The notes below the pieces were generated by a model, which searched no databases, had not been told where the DNA came from, and saw only the letters and a program-made list of their open reading frames with translations. Source: Azadirachta indica (Eukaryota; Streptophyta; Magnoliopsida; Sapindales; Meliaceae). Taken from it: 64,000 bases of DNA. Position numbers and translations under genes: made by a program. The first letter of the stretch is position 1, and each line of letters begins with the position of its first letter. This document shows positions 36,224 through 47,044 of this stretch, piece by piece. Location: positions 8,764,102-8,828,101 of the forward strand of contig CM040453.1 of the NCBI GenBank assembly GCA_022749755.1, written 5' to 3'.

Positions 36224-36874
36224 ATGAATGAAGCTTCTGCTCATCAAATTAAAACTATTTGTGTTTTTTGTGGGTCAAGTTTTGGGAAAGGTGAAGAGTT
36301 TGTAAAAGCAGCAGACAACCTGAGTCGAGTTTTAGCTGAGCGAAAATTTAATCTAGTGTATGGAGGAGGTAGCCTTGGGTTAATGGGGTGTGTGTCAACT
36401 GCCGCACATATAGGAGGAAGTGAATTCATAGGTATCATACCAAAAGCTTTATCTGCAGGTAACATAACTGGCAAAACAATTGGAGAAGAACTAATGGTCT
36501 CAACAATGCATGAAAGAATTGCTAAAATGCTTGATTTTGCAGACGCTTTTATTGCCTTACCAGGTGGTTTTGGGACCTTAGAAGAAATTTTTCAAATTGC
36601 ATCTTGGACACAACTCACCGTTCATCAAAAACCCATAGGATTGTTAAATGTTAATGGTTTCTTTAACAAGTTGTTGTCTTTTCTTGATCATACTGTAGAA
36701 CAGAATTTTATTTCACAGATGGCTCGCAAACTCCTCATTTCTGCTCCGACTGCTAATGACTTGATCAATCAGTTGCAGAACTTTGTCTATGAACCAGATC
36801 TAACAATGGCACGATTAGAATGGTCAAGTGAAAGCAGTAAAAAGCGAAAGCTGGATTTGTCGCTTCATTTGTAA
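36224..36874 (+). CDS. LOG: LOG-type cytokinin riboside 5'-monophosphate phosphoribohydrolase, retrotransposon-borne
   Basis: 216-codon intact, intronless ORF, the usual length of plant LONELY GUY proteins. LOG enzymes release active free-base cytokinins from their riboside monophosphates in the cytosol. Conserved landmarks: CVFCGSSFGKG (residues 13-23), NLVYGGGSLGLMG (about 43-55), GIIPKAL, MHERIAKMLDFADAFIALPG (about 94-113) carrying the catalytic Arg, and the signature PGGFGTLEE (112-120) with the catalytic Glu. The C-terminal half keeps KPIGLLNVNGFFNKLLSFLD. One departure: the usual Lys after MHxR is Ile (MHERI). Host LOG genes normally have several introns, so loss of all introns points to capture through RNA. 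It lies on the sense strand of the gypsy element, 1052 bp downstream of integrase, and would be read from the LTR promoter unless it has its own. The ORF is open although neighbouring retroelement ORFs carry stops. Activity and expression are unproven; the symbol marks family only. Confidence 0.92.
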   Translation: MNEASAHQIKTICVFCGSSFGKGEEFVKAADNLSRVLAERKFNLVYGGGSLGLMGCVSTAAHIGGSEFIGIIPKALSAGNITGKTIGEELMVSTMHERIAKMLDFADAFIALPGGFGTLEEIFQIASWTQLTVHQKPIGLLNVNGFFNKLLSFLDHTVEQNFISQMARKLLISAPTANDLINQLQNFVYEPDLTMARLEWSSESSKKRKLDLSLHL

Positions 36875-38015
36875 CTTTTGTTATCTCTTTTTTTCTACTC
36901 ATTGCATTTTGTTATTTTTTTTTCGTTATTTTTGCTTAAGTTTGTTTCAGGTTTTACTTGTGTTTCAATAACTACTATCTCAGGTAATATTCTCTATACT
37001 GTACCTCTTTACATTTAAACATTGGGGACAATGTTGCAATCTGGTTGGGGGGAGTGTAGTTGACATAAGTAACCATTTTTTTTTATATACAACTAAAAAA
37101 AAAAAAATTATTAGATTCATAATTTGTAAGGATGGTAGAATAAGGAGTAATCTTACTCCTGAGACACATCTTAGTAGGTATGCATGATCATTTGTTTTGA
37201 TTTTTGAATTTCATAACAAAGAATTTATCATTCACTTTCTTTTGAATTGATCAAATATACAAACTTTCACATCATCATCACATAATAAATTATGCTCAAA
37301 TACTCAATCAGTAAAATATTTATAAACCATCTTTCACACACACACTTTGATACATGATTGTGGATGACATATTGAAATTTTACAATATTTGAACTCTTTA
37401 ATTTTGTCAAAGGTAGCAATTAAGGGTTCAAAAAAAAAATCTCCAAAAAAAAAATAAATAATAATAATAAAAAAAAAGTTAAAAACAAAATAAATAAATA
37501 AGAATTCTAATCAAAACTTTTACTTAGTAACCAGGCTTCTTGCCTAATCAGCAGTGAATGTTCGTGTAAAACGGTAAAGTTTTGATATGAATAAGTTTAT
37601 AGCCTTAACTCGAGTAATTAAGCCCGTAGGGGTGTTTTAATACCTAATACCCTAAGGCCAACTGGTCTGGGAGTTATTGGCCCAAAGCTCGCTACATGGG
37701 TTAGGTTATGCACAAAAAAAAAAAAATGGAGATAGAAATAATCTTTGCCCAAAGAAGTTTACCTTGACAAAATTTAGAACCAATGTTGTTTGATTCTAAT
37801 TAAGTCCCATAACATGTATTAGTTATAAAAGCACAAAAAGAAGGTTTATTAATAATTCAACTGATGAGTATTTGGCACATATATAGTAAATTTTTAAGTG
37901 AGAGTTTGTTTATTTTGAGAAGATGAAAAGGAAAAGAATGATTTTTACTTTGAATGTAAATTCTATAAATCAACTCTAAATGATATTGCTCATATTACTA
38001 GGGACTAGTAATAAG
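36875..38015 (+). other. gypsy 3' noncoding region with an internal PPT-like motif
   Basis: 1.1 kb, A/T-rich, with simple repeats near 37430-37500. An internal CTGGTTGGGGGG (37041-37052) repeats the 12 bases of the terminal PPT at 38015-38026 and follows ATTGGGGACAATGTTGCA. I see no gene in this stretch. Confidence 0.65.
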
Positions 38016-38029
38016 CTGGTTGGGGGGTG
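38015..38029 (+). other. gypsy polypurine tract
   Basis: CTGGTTGGGGGGTG directly precedes the TG of the 3' LTR. This is the plus-strand primer site of the element. Confidence 0.8.
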
Positions 38030-39428
38030 TGATGAATGTTTAAAAGTGTAGGTTTATCAAGAGAAATATTATGATTTACACTTAATAATGTCCTTCTATT
38101 TCCCAATAATGAAGCATATTCCTTTATATTGAATTGTAAAACATGAATTGGACTAAATAGTTGGTTTTGCGCAGGTTTCGTATAATGAGCGTATCTTTCA
38201 ATCCAAATTATCAATTGATACGATTTTTGGGCTAGACAAACATAAATGCATCATTTCACAACTTTGTAAGCCAAAGGTTGGACCAGTTCGAGCAATGAAT
38301 GAGACGAAATTGGGCTTCAACAGAACTCAAGCGCATCTTTGAACCAGCCCAACATGATTCCGTATTTGGGCCGTATCTCCCTAAATATGTAACAAAAAAT
38401 TACATGGTTGGATGATCTAGAAAGCTGAGAAAGGGATCTAAATTGTTTATGTTTTGTACTTTCTCAAATTTCAGCTGGTTGGTTACCAAAAAGAGCTATC
38501 ATTCTAGAAGGGCGGTGGAGAAATGTGACTTGAACATCTCTGCCTATTTTCAACACAACTCATGGTCTAAAATAGAAATAAGAGTGAGATATGGACCATT
38601 AGAAAGATGAGTCATCCACCTACAACTTTGAAGAAGGATGCTTTACGAAATTCGGTGGTTTTCAAGGTAAAAGATATGTTAGAATTTGGTAAAGCGTGAT
38701 TAATTGGAAATTGACCAAATTATGTGCACACGTGGAATGTCTTTTGTTTTACCTATATAAAGGAAGACGTGGAAGTGAGGAGGGGGATCAGTTTTTGTTT
38801 TTCCATTTCTATTTTATTGTTGTAATTTGAATTTGAATGATGTATTTCTAATTTCGTAATTAGGGCTAAGGGTGAACTTTTGATGATTTTATAGTTTTGT
38901 TCTTTGATCCTTTGTTTTGTTCTTCATTGTTAATCTTTTTATTGATTGAGTACTATATTTTGCAAGTGATTTTGAATTGTTAGAAACCTTGATTCATTGT
39001 TAACAAATGATACATTGAATGTTTGGATATTTTCTACATATCAAGAGTAAGGCAACTTATAGTTTTTCACCATCAACTAAAAGGTAAGTCTTTTGATTTC
39101 TTTGTGCTTAAATGTTTTGTTTTCATCATCCAATTAAGATCAATTCTTTTGGTTCTTAATTGTATTTTTCTTTAAAAAAAAAAAGATCAAGAATAAGTTC
39201 TATACAAATCATTAAAATGGATCCCTAATGCCCTAATATATAATAATATAGAATTTAAATTTGACAATAAGCAAATTCACTCTATTGGAATATTCGGATT
39301 TGTAATATTTAGACCTTTGGACTTGTAGACTTAATATAACATATTCCCTGTGGACCGACACTCGGACTTCCGAACTTTATTACTTGAGACAACCTATACT
39401 TGGGAGTTACAACCTTAGAGTTGTAGCA
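38030..39428 (+). repeat. 3' LTR of the gypsy element
   Basis: 1399 bp, near-identical to 27982-29380. Differences are scattered single substitutions, with a small cluster at the 3' end (CCTTTACGTTG against CCTTAGAGTTG). ATACC target duplication follows at 39429-39433. TATA box at 38754-38761, G-box at 38729-38734. Confidence 0.95.
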
Positions 39429-39433
39429 ATACC

Positions 39434-41200
39434 TTTAAAATTACTTATAACTATTATATTAAAATGTCACTAGGTTCTTGAATGTCTTACCAGGAGATGT
39501 AAGATTTGTTGCAAAGTTAGACCTAAGCATTATGTAAAAGAGTGCCCAAATAAGAGGAGATCGAAGAATACTCCACAATCATCTACTGCTATTGTTGATG
39601 ATTGCCTTACCTCTACATCCATTACCACCATTAATTTAGCATCTTCACTAACTTTGGTAGAAATCTGGTAATCCTTCCATTGTCGCTTTTTCAGTTCCCT
39701 TAGATACATTATCATAGTACTTCGACTTTGCCTGTTGTAATCATATGATTACTAATGTTACTTTTTTTCTTCTAAATCCACTTCACCAAATTTATAGGTT
39801 ATTCAGATTATAAATGGATCTAGTATGCATGTTAGTCAACTAGATCAAATCAATTTATCTCACCTCTCTTTATTTGACACTTTCCTTATCGCTCATCGCA
39901 CTCTAAATCTTTTATCTGTTGGTTAATTGTATGATCTTGGTCTTCATGTTCTTTTTACTTCTTCTAGTTGTCATGTACAAGATTCGTAGAGGGGTCAAAC
40001 ACTCGGGACAGGCTATAAAGTTGGACGTCTGTTCGAGTTCATTGTTCTTCATCTTCTTTGAGTCTATTCCTCAATTTTTTGCTTCCATAACTCGAGTCTC
40101 TTCTTTGAGTCTTTGGCACGCTCAGCTTGGCTATATGTCTCTTAGTCATCTATATTCACTAATCTCTAATGAAATTTTAGGTATTGTATCCAATGACCTA
40201 GTTGATTATGTATCTTGTCATTCAGCAAAACATACTGCTTTACCTTTTAATAATAGACATTTTATCGCTTATGTTCCTTTTGACCTAATTCATTTTGATA
40301 TTTAAGGGCCTTCATCTAATATTATAATGAGAGGTTCCAAGTATTATGTTATTTTTATTGATGATTATTCTTGTTATACCTAAATTTATTTTATGGAGCA
40401 CAGGTCAAAGTTACTAAAAATCTATAGTACTTTTATCCAAATGATTCAAACATAATTATCTCGTTTTATTAAAGTTTTTCACACTAATAATGCTATGGAA
40501 TACAGGGATTCTGAGTTTCTATGTCTTCTTCAAACAAATGGCACTCGTTGTTAGCGATCTTGTCTAAGCACATCCTAGTAAAATGGCCTCACTGAATGAA
40601 AACATAGACATATTCTTGAAATAGTCCATGCTCTCTTTATCTCAACCTCTTGTTTAGAACGATTTTAGGGGAAGTCACTCTTACAACCATTTATATTATC
40701 AATCGTATTCCTTCTCCAATTATCGATAATCAATATCTATATGAACGATTGTATGGGACTCTACCAAGCTGCAGTCTTTTTAAAGATTTTTGTTGTGCCT
40801 ACTTTATTCTTCTTTAACCTCATGAGTATACCAAATTATAGCCTAAGGCACGTCTATGTTGTTTTCTTAGGTATGGCATTGAACATAAAGTTTGTAAGTG
40901 TTAGGATCTTGCGTCTAATAGACTTCATATATCCCATCATATTGTTTTTTGGAAATGCAAAATGTTCTCATCTCTTTCCATGTTTTGTTCTAATAATTCT
41001 ATAAAATTATTCCTCGATGAAACTAATACAAGTACCTCAGATGAGATCTCAACAGATATGTCTATTGCAATACTGCCTTCTCTTAAACAAATGACCTTGC
41101 CTTTTTTATCCACATCTGACATTAAAACTTTATCTCAATCCATTGACATTCTTTTTCCACCTCGTTAATCAAATTAGGTACGAGCACTGCTTATTAAACA
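39434..41200 (+). pseudogene. copia gag 3' end, protease and integrase remnant
   Basis: Resumes the second copia after the gypsy insertion. The zinc knuckle CKICCKVRPKHYVKEC is near 39500-39550. Pre-integrase: SLWHAQLGYMSLSHLYSLIS at about 40105-40165. Integrase core: FDLIHFDI (about 40278-40303), then YYVIFIDDYSC near 40340 and later NGTR/NGLTE fragments (about 40535-40600). A linker with KMFSSLSMFCSNNS is near 40955-41000. Many stops. No RT follows, so the element is 3'-truncated. Confidence 0.85.
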
Positions 41201-41334
41201 TCGAGATTATCATTGTTTCTCTACAAACTTCTCACTCGATGCACTCCATCATCCCAAACCAAAGAACGAGAGATCATCATGTTCTTGTTTTTGGCAAACG
41301 TTGCCCTTATTCTCACAACAGAAGATTTCTTTAG

Positions 41335-43125
41335 ACCGATTGACTTGAACAAAAGAACCCTTAGTTAGACTTGAACCTTAAGGTCACATAGAGTTTTCAC
41401 AATTGGCTAGTAAATGAACAATGAACCCAACATTTGTAACAATTCTATGGAAAACTTGAGCAGCAAATTTTTCGGACTATGTTGATAAAGAAAAGAAGCA
41501 AATTGCCTTGGAACAGCGGTTGTTATCTCTACTAAAATTTCTTAGAGTTGTAGCGTTGTATCCTTATCCATACAAAAATTCAAATAATCAAGCTCTCCAG
41601 CATCATATATGAAACCTGGGTTAACAGCCTTTATTGAATTTATATGTCCTAATCCGTATGCAAACTCTACATCAATGTTATCTTCAACACTCGTGGAAGA
41701 AGCTGTAATGAATAAAAATGTAGCCCTCGAAGATTGTTAATTCAGTCATATAATTTTTTTTCTCTCAAAATACAACATTTGATTACAAATTACAACATTA
41801 CCTATTGTCATTAGAGCAAATTTAATAGCAGCAGGAGACCATGAAGGGTGAAATGATTTAATGTATGATGTTGCGCCAATTGCATATGGACAAGACATTG
41901 AAGTTCCAAAGAACATGTTGTATTGAGCACATCTAGTATCACCTTTAACTTCAGAAACCAAATTGAGAAGAGACCATACAACTAAATTGCTAACTCCTGG
42001 AGCTGATATATTTGGCTGAAATTCATGACAACAAAAGTTTTAAATTAGTTCAAATTAAAAGAGTTACATAACTAATTGACATATGTTCTTAGAACAGATG
42101 TTAATATTATAATACATATACATTTACCTTGAGAATATTGGATGTAATACGATTTGGATCTTTCGAGGAAAAGGAAGCTATATAAGAAGCAAGTATATCA
42201 TTGACCTCAGTACTCTTGAATATAGTGGCAGTCGCATTTCTGTAATTAATTTGTACAGGCAATCTTAAAATAAAATATATGTTTTCAAAGACTTAATTAA
42301 AATGACAAAAATCATTATTCTCCATATTTAATACCTGGTTAAGTTGATGTAGAGGAAAATCTTGTTTCCATCATTGGCGTCAACATAAGATGTAGGCAAG
42401 GGAAAAGGGTAGATAGAATCTTTAGCTCTTTGGCCTCTCATGACAGCACTAGCTGCGCCACCGTAAAATGGCCCTTTTGTAGTGTAAAGGGTATCACAAA
42501 GAACGATTTTACCCTTCACCAAACTTTGATCCAATGAATCTTCATAGCAAAACCTACATTTCAGCATCTTCTTTCATTAACTTTTTCCATTGCATTTCAA
42601 TCTCACATTGATGTAATAATCTTGGTGGATTTTATACATTTACTTGTACCTAGCTGGCTATCTTCCCCAAAAATAAAACAGAAGGAATTTACCTGGATGA
42701 AGCATTTGTCAAATCACCGATAGTGTTTACTGCATCTCCACTGTAAATAAAAGGATACATGACATTTTGAATTTCAACTATGTTTATGGAAACTCTCTGC
42801 ACAGTGTGCAAATAGAACTAGAAAAAATAAAATAAAATTGTTGTTTTAATTAGTTTAGATAAATGATATTGAGACACATCGTTATCTGGTAAATGCAATT
42901 AAAAAGTATTCTTATCAGTTGACCTTCATTCGAAAGAAATTAATTTTTCATTTGATGTTACAAAAGAATAATGGTCAAAATAATTAAAAATGAGATAATG
43001 ACGTTTACATACATACATACATATAGGTGAAAATTCACCTAGGGCCCTATCTTTATCTTGTTCTCCCACCGAACATTGCTTGAGCTTCCTCCGTAGTTAG
43101 CTTCACGGCAAATCTATGGAAACTC
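41335..43125 (-). pseudogene. Cucumisin-like subtilase (serine protease) pseudogene
   Basis: Secreted plant subtilase relic. Reading leftward: an inhibitor I9 propeptide fragment (about 43125-43060, FAVKLTTEEAQAMFGG); then the exon ending at 42693 (NVMYPFIYSGDAVNTIGDLT, NASS); the PA-domain exon 42553-42335 (FCYEDSLDQSLVKGKIVLCD); 42239-42128 (NATATIFKSTEVNDILASYI); 42015-41802 with the catalytic Ser box GTSMSCPYAIGATSY, where the usual His after Pro is Tyr; and 41702-41545 (EFAYGLGHI, NPGFIYDAGELDYL), then a stop. A degenerate C-terminal Fn3-like part reaches about 41335 (LLFKSIGL). GT/AG junctions joining the last exons are intact and in frame. The Asp and His catalytic regions, which should lie between I9 and the PA domain, are absent. 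Confidence 0.9.
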
Positions 43126-43129
43126 CTAT

Positions 43130-43740
43130 AGTTACAAAGAATAGATTCTGGACCGATATTGTTGAATCATTCACATAAAGGAATTAGCTATAGCTTATCC
43201 AAAACATTAACAATTTTGAGATCATGTTTCTTTTTGTTACTTATTTGTACCAGAAATAATTGACTTTTTGTTTTATTGTAAGGTTAATTACTATAGTTAA
43301 AATAATCTATAATTAAATTTGAAGTCGCTCTAGGTAGGAATTGAGCTCAATTAATATTTTATATTTCTTGTACTAAAAGGGGTGGGAAGAAGTCTGTTTT
43401 TTATTTTGTTTATTTTTCTTTTATAAATATGGATCAAATAACTCTAAAATGAAAATTTATGAAAAAAATAATTTGCTCAACTATCTTTTTATATAAAAAG
43501 TTGAATATAATATAGTTGACCAGATTTTTTGTTTGTCTTTTATCAACCCTCTATTGACTGACACCCGATAATTCTTAAATGTAAATTACTCACAACTTTT
43601 GAGTGATTATATGTATGTACATAATCTGTCAAGAACTTGTCATAGTATGCTCGTCTAAAAAGATATAGCTAAAGCTTGACCTTCAGCTTGAGGCTGATTT
43701 CCCAATATACACGATATAAGTCTGCATTACATGTGTGTGT
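43130..43740. repeat. Intergenic DNA containing a direct duplication (copy 1)
   Basis: About 43448-43725 is repeated in the same orientation at about 46448-46700. Shared blocks include ATTTGCTCAACTATCTTTTT, GACTGACACCCGATAATTCT and GATTTTTTGTTTGTCTTTTA. I estimate 85% identity by eye. No coding signal. Confidence 0.75.
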
Positions 43741-46265
43741 GTTAATTAAAACAATTTAATCCCTATCTTAATATTTTTCACAATATAATTTTTTTAAATA
43801 TAACAATTTAGTTCTATATTTAATATTTTTTCGCAATATACTCAAGACTAAATATATTTTTAATTTGTTACTTTAATAGAAAATTTGGAAAAGAAAATAT
43901 TATTCAAAAAAATTTGAATAATGAGTTAGATAAAACTCATGTTAAAATATTTATAATCTTTTTTGTAATAAATTTGATGTTTTGAAATATAATTTGACGT
44001 TTTTTTTTCCTTATATTCATATTTTTATTTAAAAGATTATATAAATTTATTATATTTTCTTGAAAAATATTATGAAAATATAAATACAAAAGTGGAAAAA
44101 GAAAAAATTTAGTATCATTATTTGTAGAATTAGTAATTAAATATATTTTATATTCTTATTAACCAATTTAATTTAATTTAATTAAAGAATAAAAAAAGAA
44201 GAAAATTTTTGATTATTTTGATTTGTAATACATATAAAACATGTATTTATTGTTTATATTTTTATTTATATTTTCCTATATTTTAAAAAAAATAAAATGA
44301 ATTTAACAGTATTTTATAGATAAATATATTTATATGTAAAAATAAAACGTTAAAAATATTTCAATTAAATTTTTTAATAATTAAAATTTATTATTATAAA
44401 AGTAAAAAAAAAAATATAAATATTTTAGCATATGAGTTAGAGGAGGCAAATGGGTTAAGTCGACACGAGCTTGACCCATAAACAGTGTCAGCCCGGTTCG
44501 ATACGGCTATAAACAGTGTCGGCCCGATCGAGCACAGAGGTCGGGTCAAATTGGGCCAAGGTGTTGAGCCCATGGGCCAGGCTTGACACGAGCCGTGATG
44601 GGCCATGCTAGCCCGTGGGTCTGTGCCATGCCGGACCAGCCCGCAGGCCCATGATGGGCCTCCCAATGGGTTTGGCTTTCAATAATCATTTATGTATTTA
44701 TATGATTATAATAATTCATTGATTATCATAATATTATATTATACATTTTAAATGGGATTATTAATAATTGATGATTGTTGTCAATTATTTTGTGAAGAAA
44801 TCAAATATTTAGTTTTATTACGTTATCTTAATTATGTTATTTTGAGGAGATGTGAAATAGGAAAGTTAATTTTTTTTTTAAATACTTTAAATATGTATTT
44901 CAATCAATAATTTATTAATTTTTTGAAATTTATATTAAGTTTAATATAAATCATTGTAAAATTAAATTATTATATAAATTTTTAAATTATAATTCTACAA
45001 ATGACACAAGTCGCCCCCACCATTTTATCTTTTCCTTTATAATCACTTATTGTTTATTATAAATGACAATATTTTTCATAAATATAAATTATTTTGATGA
45101 TTGTTAATGTTATGTATAAAAATTTTTATTTTTATGGTTTTAGTAATGATAATAATAGTTATAATTATAAATTTGAATAATATTAAATTATAAAATTATT
45201 TTTTTATCAATATAATAATTTGATTTTAATAATATAAATTAAAGATATACTATTTGTTAAATATTGTCTATTTATATAAATTTTACAAGTAAATGTCATT
45301 GACCTAATGGTAATTTTTTTTATTATTGTTTGATGTTTTGTGTTCAATTTTTTTCATTACCAAATTTTTAAAATAATTTTGCAAAGTTATCCTAAAGTAA
45401 AAATAATCCGTGAGCTAGACTGACACAACCCACAAGCTAGTTCGACATGGACTGCATGGACGGGCTTTATGAGCCGTGACAGGCTTAAAGTTTGTGAAGC
45501 GGACTCAGCCCGACCTGGCACGACTACTGTGCGTGTCTGGGATGGCTTAACGCACCAGCCCGCTTGAGCTTTAATTTTATGGGTCAAGCTGGCTCAGCCT
45601 GTCTCATTTGCCACCTTTAATATAAGTATAATTTATCTCATTATTTAAATTTTTTTAATAATTATATTTTTTTAAAATTTTTTATTAAAATAAAAAATTA
45701 AAAAAAATTTTAGTTTTGAGTATATTGTGAAAAAATATTAACAATATATGAAAATATAAATAAAAATATAAAAAATAATACATGTTTTATATATACGTTG
45801 AAATAAAAACAATAAAATATTTTCATCTTTTTCTATTTTTTAATTAAAATTAAATTATATTGGCTAATAAGAATAAAATATATATCTAATTCCTAATTTT
45901 ATTAGCAAATGATACTAAATTTTTTTTTTTTTTTTTTTTTATTTATATCTTCATAATTTTTCTCAAGAAAATATAATAAATTTAATATAATCTTTTAAAT
46001 AAAAATATTAATATAAGAATAAAATGTTAAAATATATTTCAAATTTTTTTTGACAATTAAATATTAAATTTATTACAAAAAATGTTATAAATATTTTAAC
46101 ATGAGTTTAATCTAACTCATTATTTAAATATTTTAATAATGTTTTCTTTTCCAAATTTTTTATTGAAATAGCAAATTAAAAATGTATTTAGTTTTGAGTA
46201 TATTGCAAAAAAAAAAATATTAAATATATGACTAAATTGTTATAATTAAGTAAAATATATACTAT
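43740..46265. repeat. Nested AT-rich inverted-repeat island
   Basis: The left arm (about 43790-44300) is an imperfect inverted copy of the right arm (about 45720-46260). For example GCAATATACTCAAGACTAAA on the left pairs with the reverse complement of TTTAGTTTTGAGTATATTGC on the right, and AATGAGTTAGATAAAACTCA with TGAGTTTAATCTAACTCATT. A third partial copy, in right-arm orientation, lies inside the arms at about 44300-44437 and 45620-45720 and is split by a separate GC-rich element. No ORF. Confidence 0.65.
44438..45620. mobile_element. TIR element with GC-rich ends (GGCAAATGGG type)
   Basis: The left end AGGAGGCAAATGGG (from 44441) and the right end CTCATTTGCCACCTTT (to about 45618) form an inverted repeat. 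Both ends carry dense degenerate GGCCCG/CAGCCCG motifs (44450-44670 and 45415-45600) around an AT-rich core. It is inserted inside the inverted-repeat island. No transposase; the ORF on the minus strand at 44666-44394 is low-complexity reading of the GC-rich repeats. Confidence 0.65.
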
Positions 46266-46429
46266 ATTGTTATTATATAAAAGAGTAGTGATACAAATGA
46301 TAATAAATTAATTGGTCAATTAACAGAAATAAAAGTCAAAGGGAGTATCTACCTATTAACCCTTTATTATTATTATTATTATATAAAAGAGTAGCGACAC
46401 AAATAATAATAAAAAAATATATTTTTATT

Positions 46430-46760
46430 TAAAAAAGTTTTACAAAAAAATAATTTGCTCAACTATCTTTTTATATAAAAAGTTGAATGTAATAGAGTTG
46501 ATCAGATTTTTTGTTTGTCTTTTATTAACCCTTGATTGACTGACACCCGATAATTCTTAAATACAAATTACTCATAACTTTTAAATGATTATATATATGT
46601 ATATAACTTGTCAAGGACTTGTTGCAGCATGCTCATATGAAGAGATATTGCTGAAACTGATTCCTATATACACAATATAAGTATGCATTAGATATGTGTA
46701 AATATATATGTATATATATATTTACACGGACAAGTGATCAAATTTGTAGAATTAGTCTTC
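46430..46760. repeat. Direct duplication (copy 2)
   Basis: Second copy of the block at 43448-43725, same orientation, about 3 kb apart. The microsatellite-like palindrome ATATATATGTATATATATAT (about 46702-46721) lies just to its right. Confidence 0.75.
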
Positions 46761-46848
46761 TAAAGTCGCGAAATTAAGAGCAAAAAATATGAAGAGGAGA
46801 ATTAAGACATAAAATTAAAACAATAGAAACATGACTAGAAATATTTGT

Positions 46849-46956
46849 CTGTCGGATATTGTCTTGAGAAGTTGAGAGGTCGATAAGCAAAGAAAAAGTG
46901 AGAAAGTGTAGCAAAAACCATAGGAGAAGAGAGCTTCTGCTTTTCATGGTAGCCAA
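46849..46956 (-). pseudogene. Orphan subtilase signal-peptide exon
   Basis: Minus-strand ORF starting MATMKSRSSLLLWFLLHFLT, then FSLLIDLSTSQDNIRQ. It is a classic secretory signal peptide (basic n-region, long Leu/Phe core, small residues near the cleavage site), and the SQDN ending is typical of exon 1 of cucumisin-like subtilases. The ORF stays open to 46774 but no longer resembles subtilase. It lies about 3.7 kb upstream of the propeptide fragment of the relic at 41335-43125 on the same strand, so it is plausibly exon 1 of that gene, separated by repeat insertions. A separate gene copy is the alternative. Confidence 0.6.
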
Positions 46957-47044
46957 AAGTTTTGTTTTGTCTAATTACAAGAAACAAGTATTTCAAGCGA
47001 GCAAGATATATAATATAACGGTGGTAGTAAAACAAGACCAAACT

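Larger units (their letters stand above)
27982..39428 (+). mobile_element. Athila-like Ty3/gypsy retrotransposon carrying a LOG-like gene
   Basis: Complete 11,447-bp element with perfect 5-bp target duplications ATACC (27977-27981 and 39429-39433). LTRs at 27982-29380 and 38030-39428 are both 1399 bp, differing at about 27 positions by eye (about 2%), so the insertion is recent compared with the copia hosts. Order: LTR, PBS, gag, protease, RT, RNase H, integrase, a 180-codon ORF with a Cys cluster, a LOG-like ORF, about 1.15 kb of noncoding DNA, PPT, LTR. The PBS, the gag type (PGMIPLLPNFHGLESESPYL) and the extra space after integrase fit the Athila/Tat branch. Six in-frame stops and one frameshift break the retroelement ORFs, while the LOG ORF is open. 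Confidence 0.93.
26467..41200 (+). mobile_element. Second Ty1/copia element, decayed, host of the gypsy insertion
   Basis: A probable 5' LTR (about 26467-26838, starting TGTAAATGATATC, with TATATAAAGG near 26650) is followed by a degenerate initiator-Met primer-binding site (GATAGCATCAGAAGC, 26843-26857). Gag starts with ATG at 27271; after the gypsy element the zinc knuckle, protease region and integrase follow. I see no RT, RNase H or 3' LTR before the subtilase relic, so the 3' part is deleted. The right boundary is approximate. Confidence 0.8.

Noticed and set aside
36224..36874. LOG ORF as a bacterial contaminant or horizontal transfer
   Set aside because: Composition is AT-rich like its surroundings, motifs match plant LOGs, and it lies within a plant retrotransposon with intact LTRs and target duplication.
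44394..45587. Minus-strand ORFs at 44394-44666 and 45387-45587
   Set aside because: Both read through degenerate GGCCCG/CAGCCCG repeats at the ends of a TIR element.
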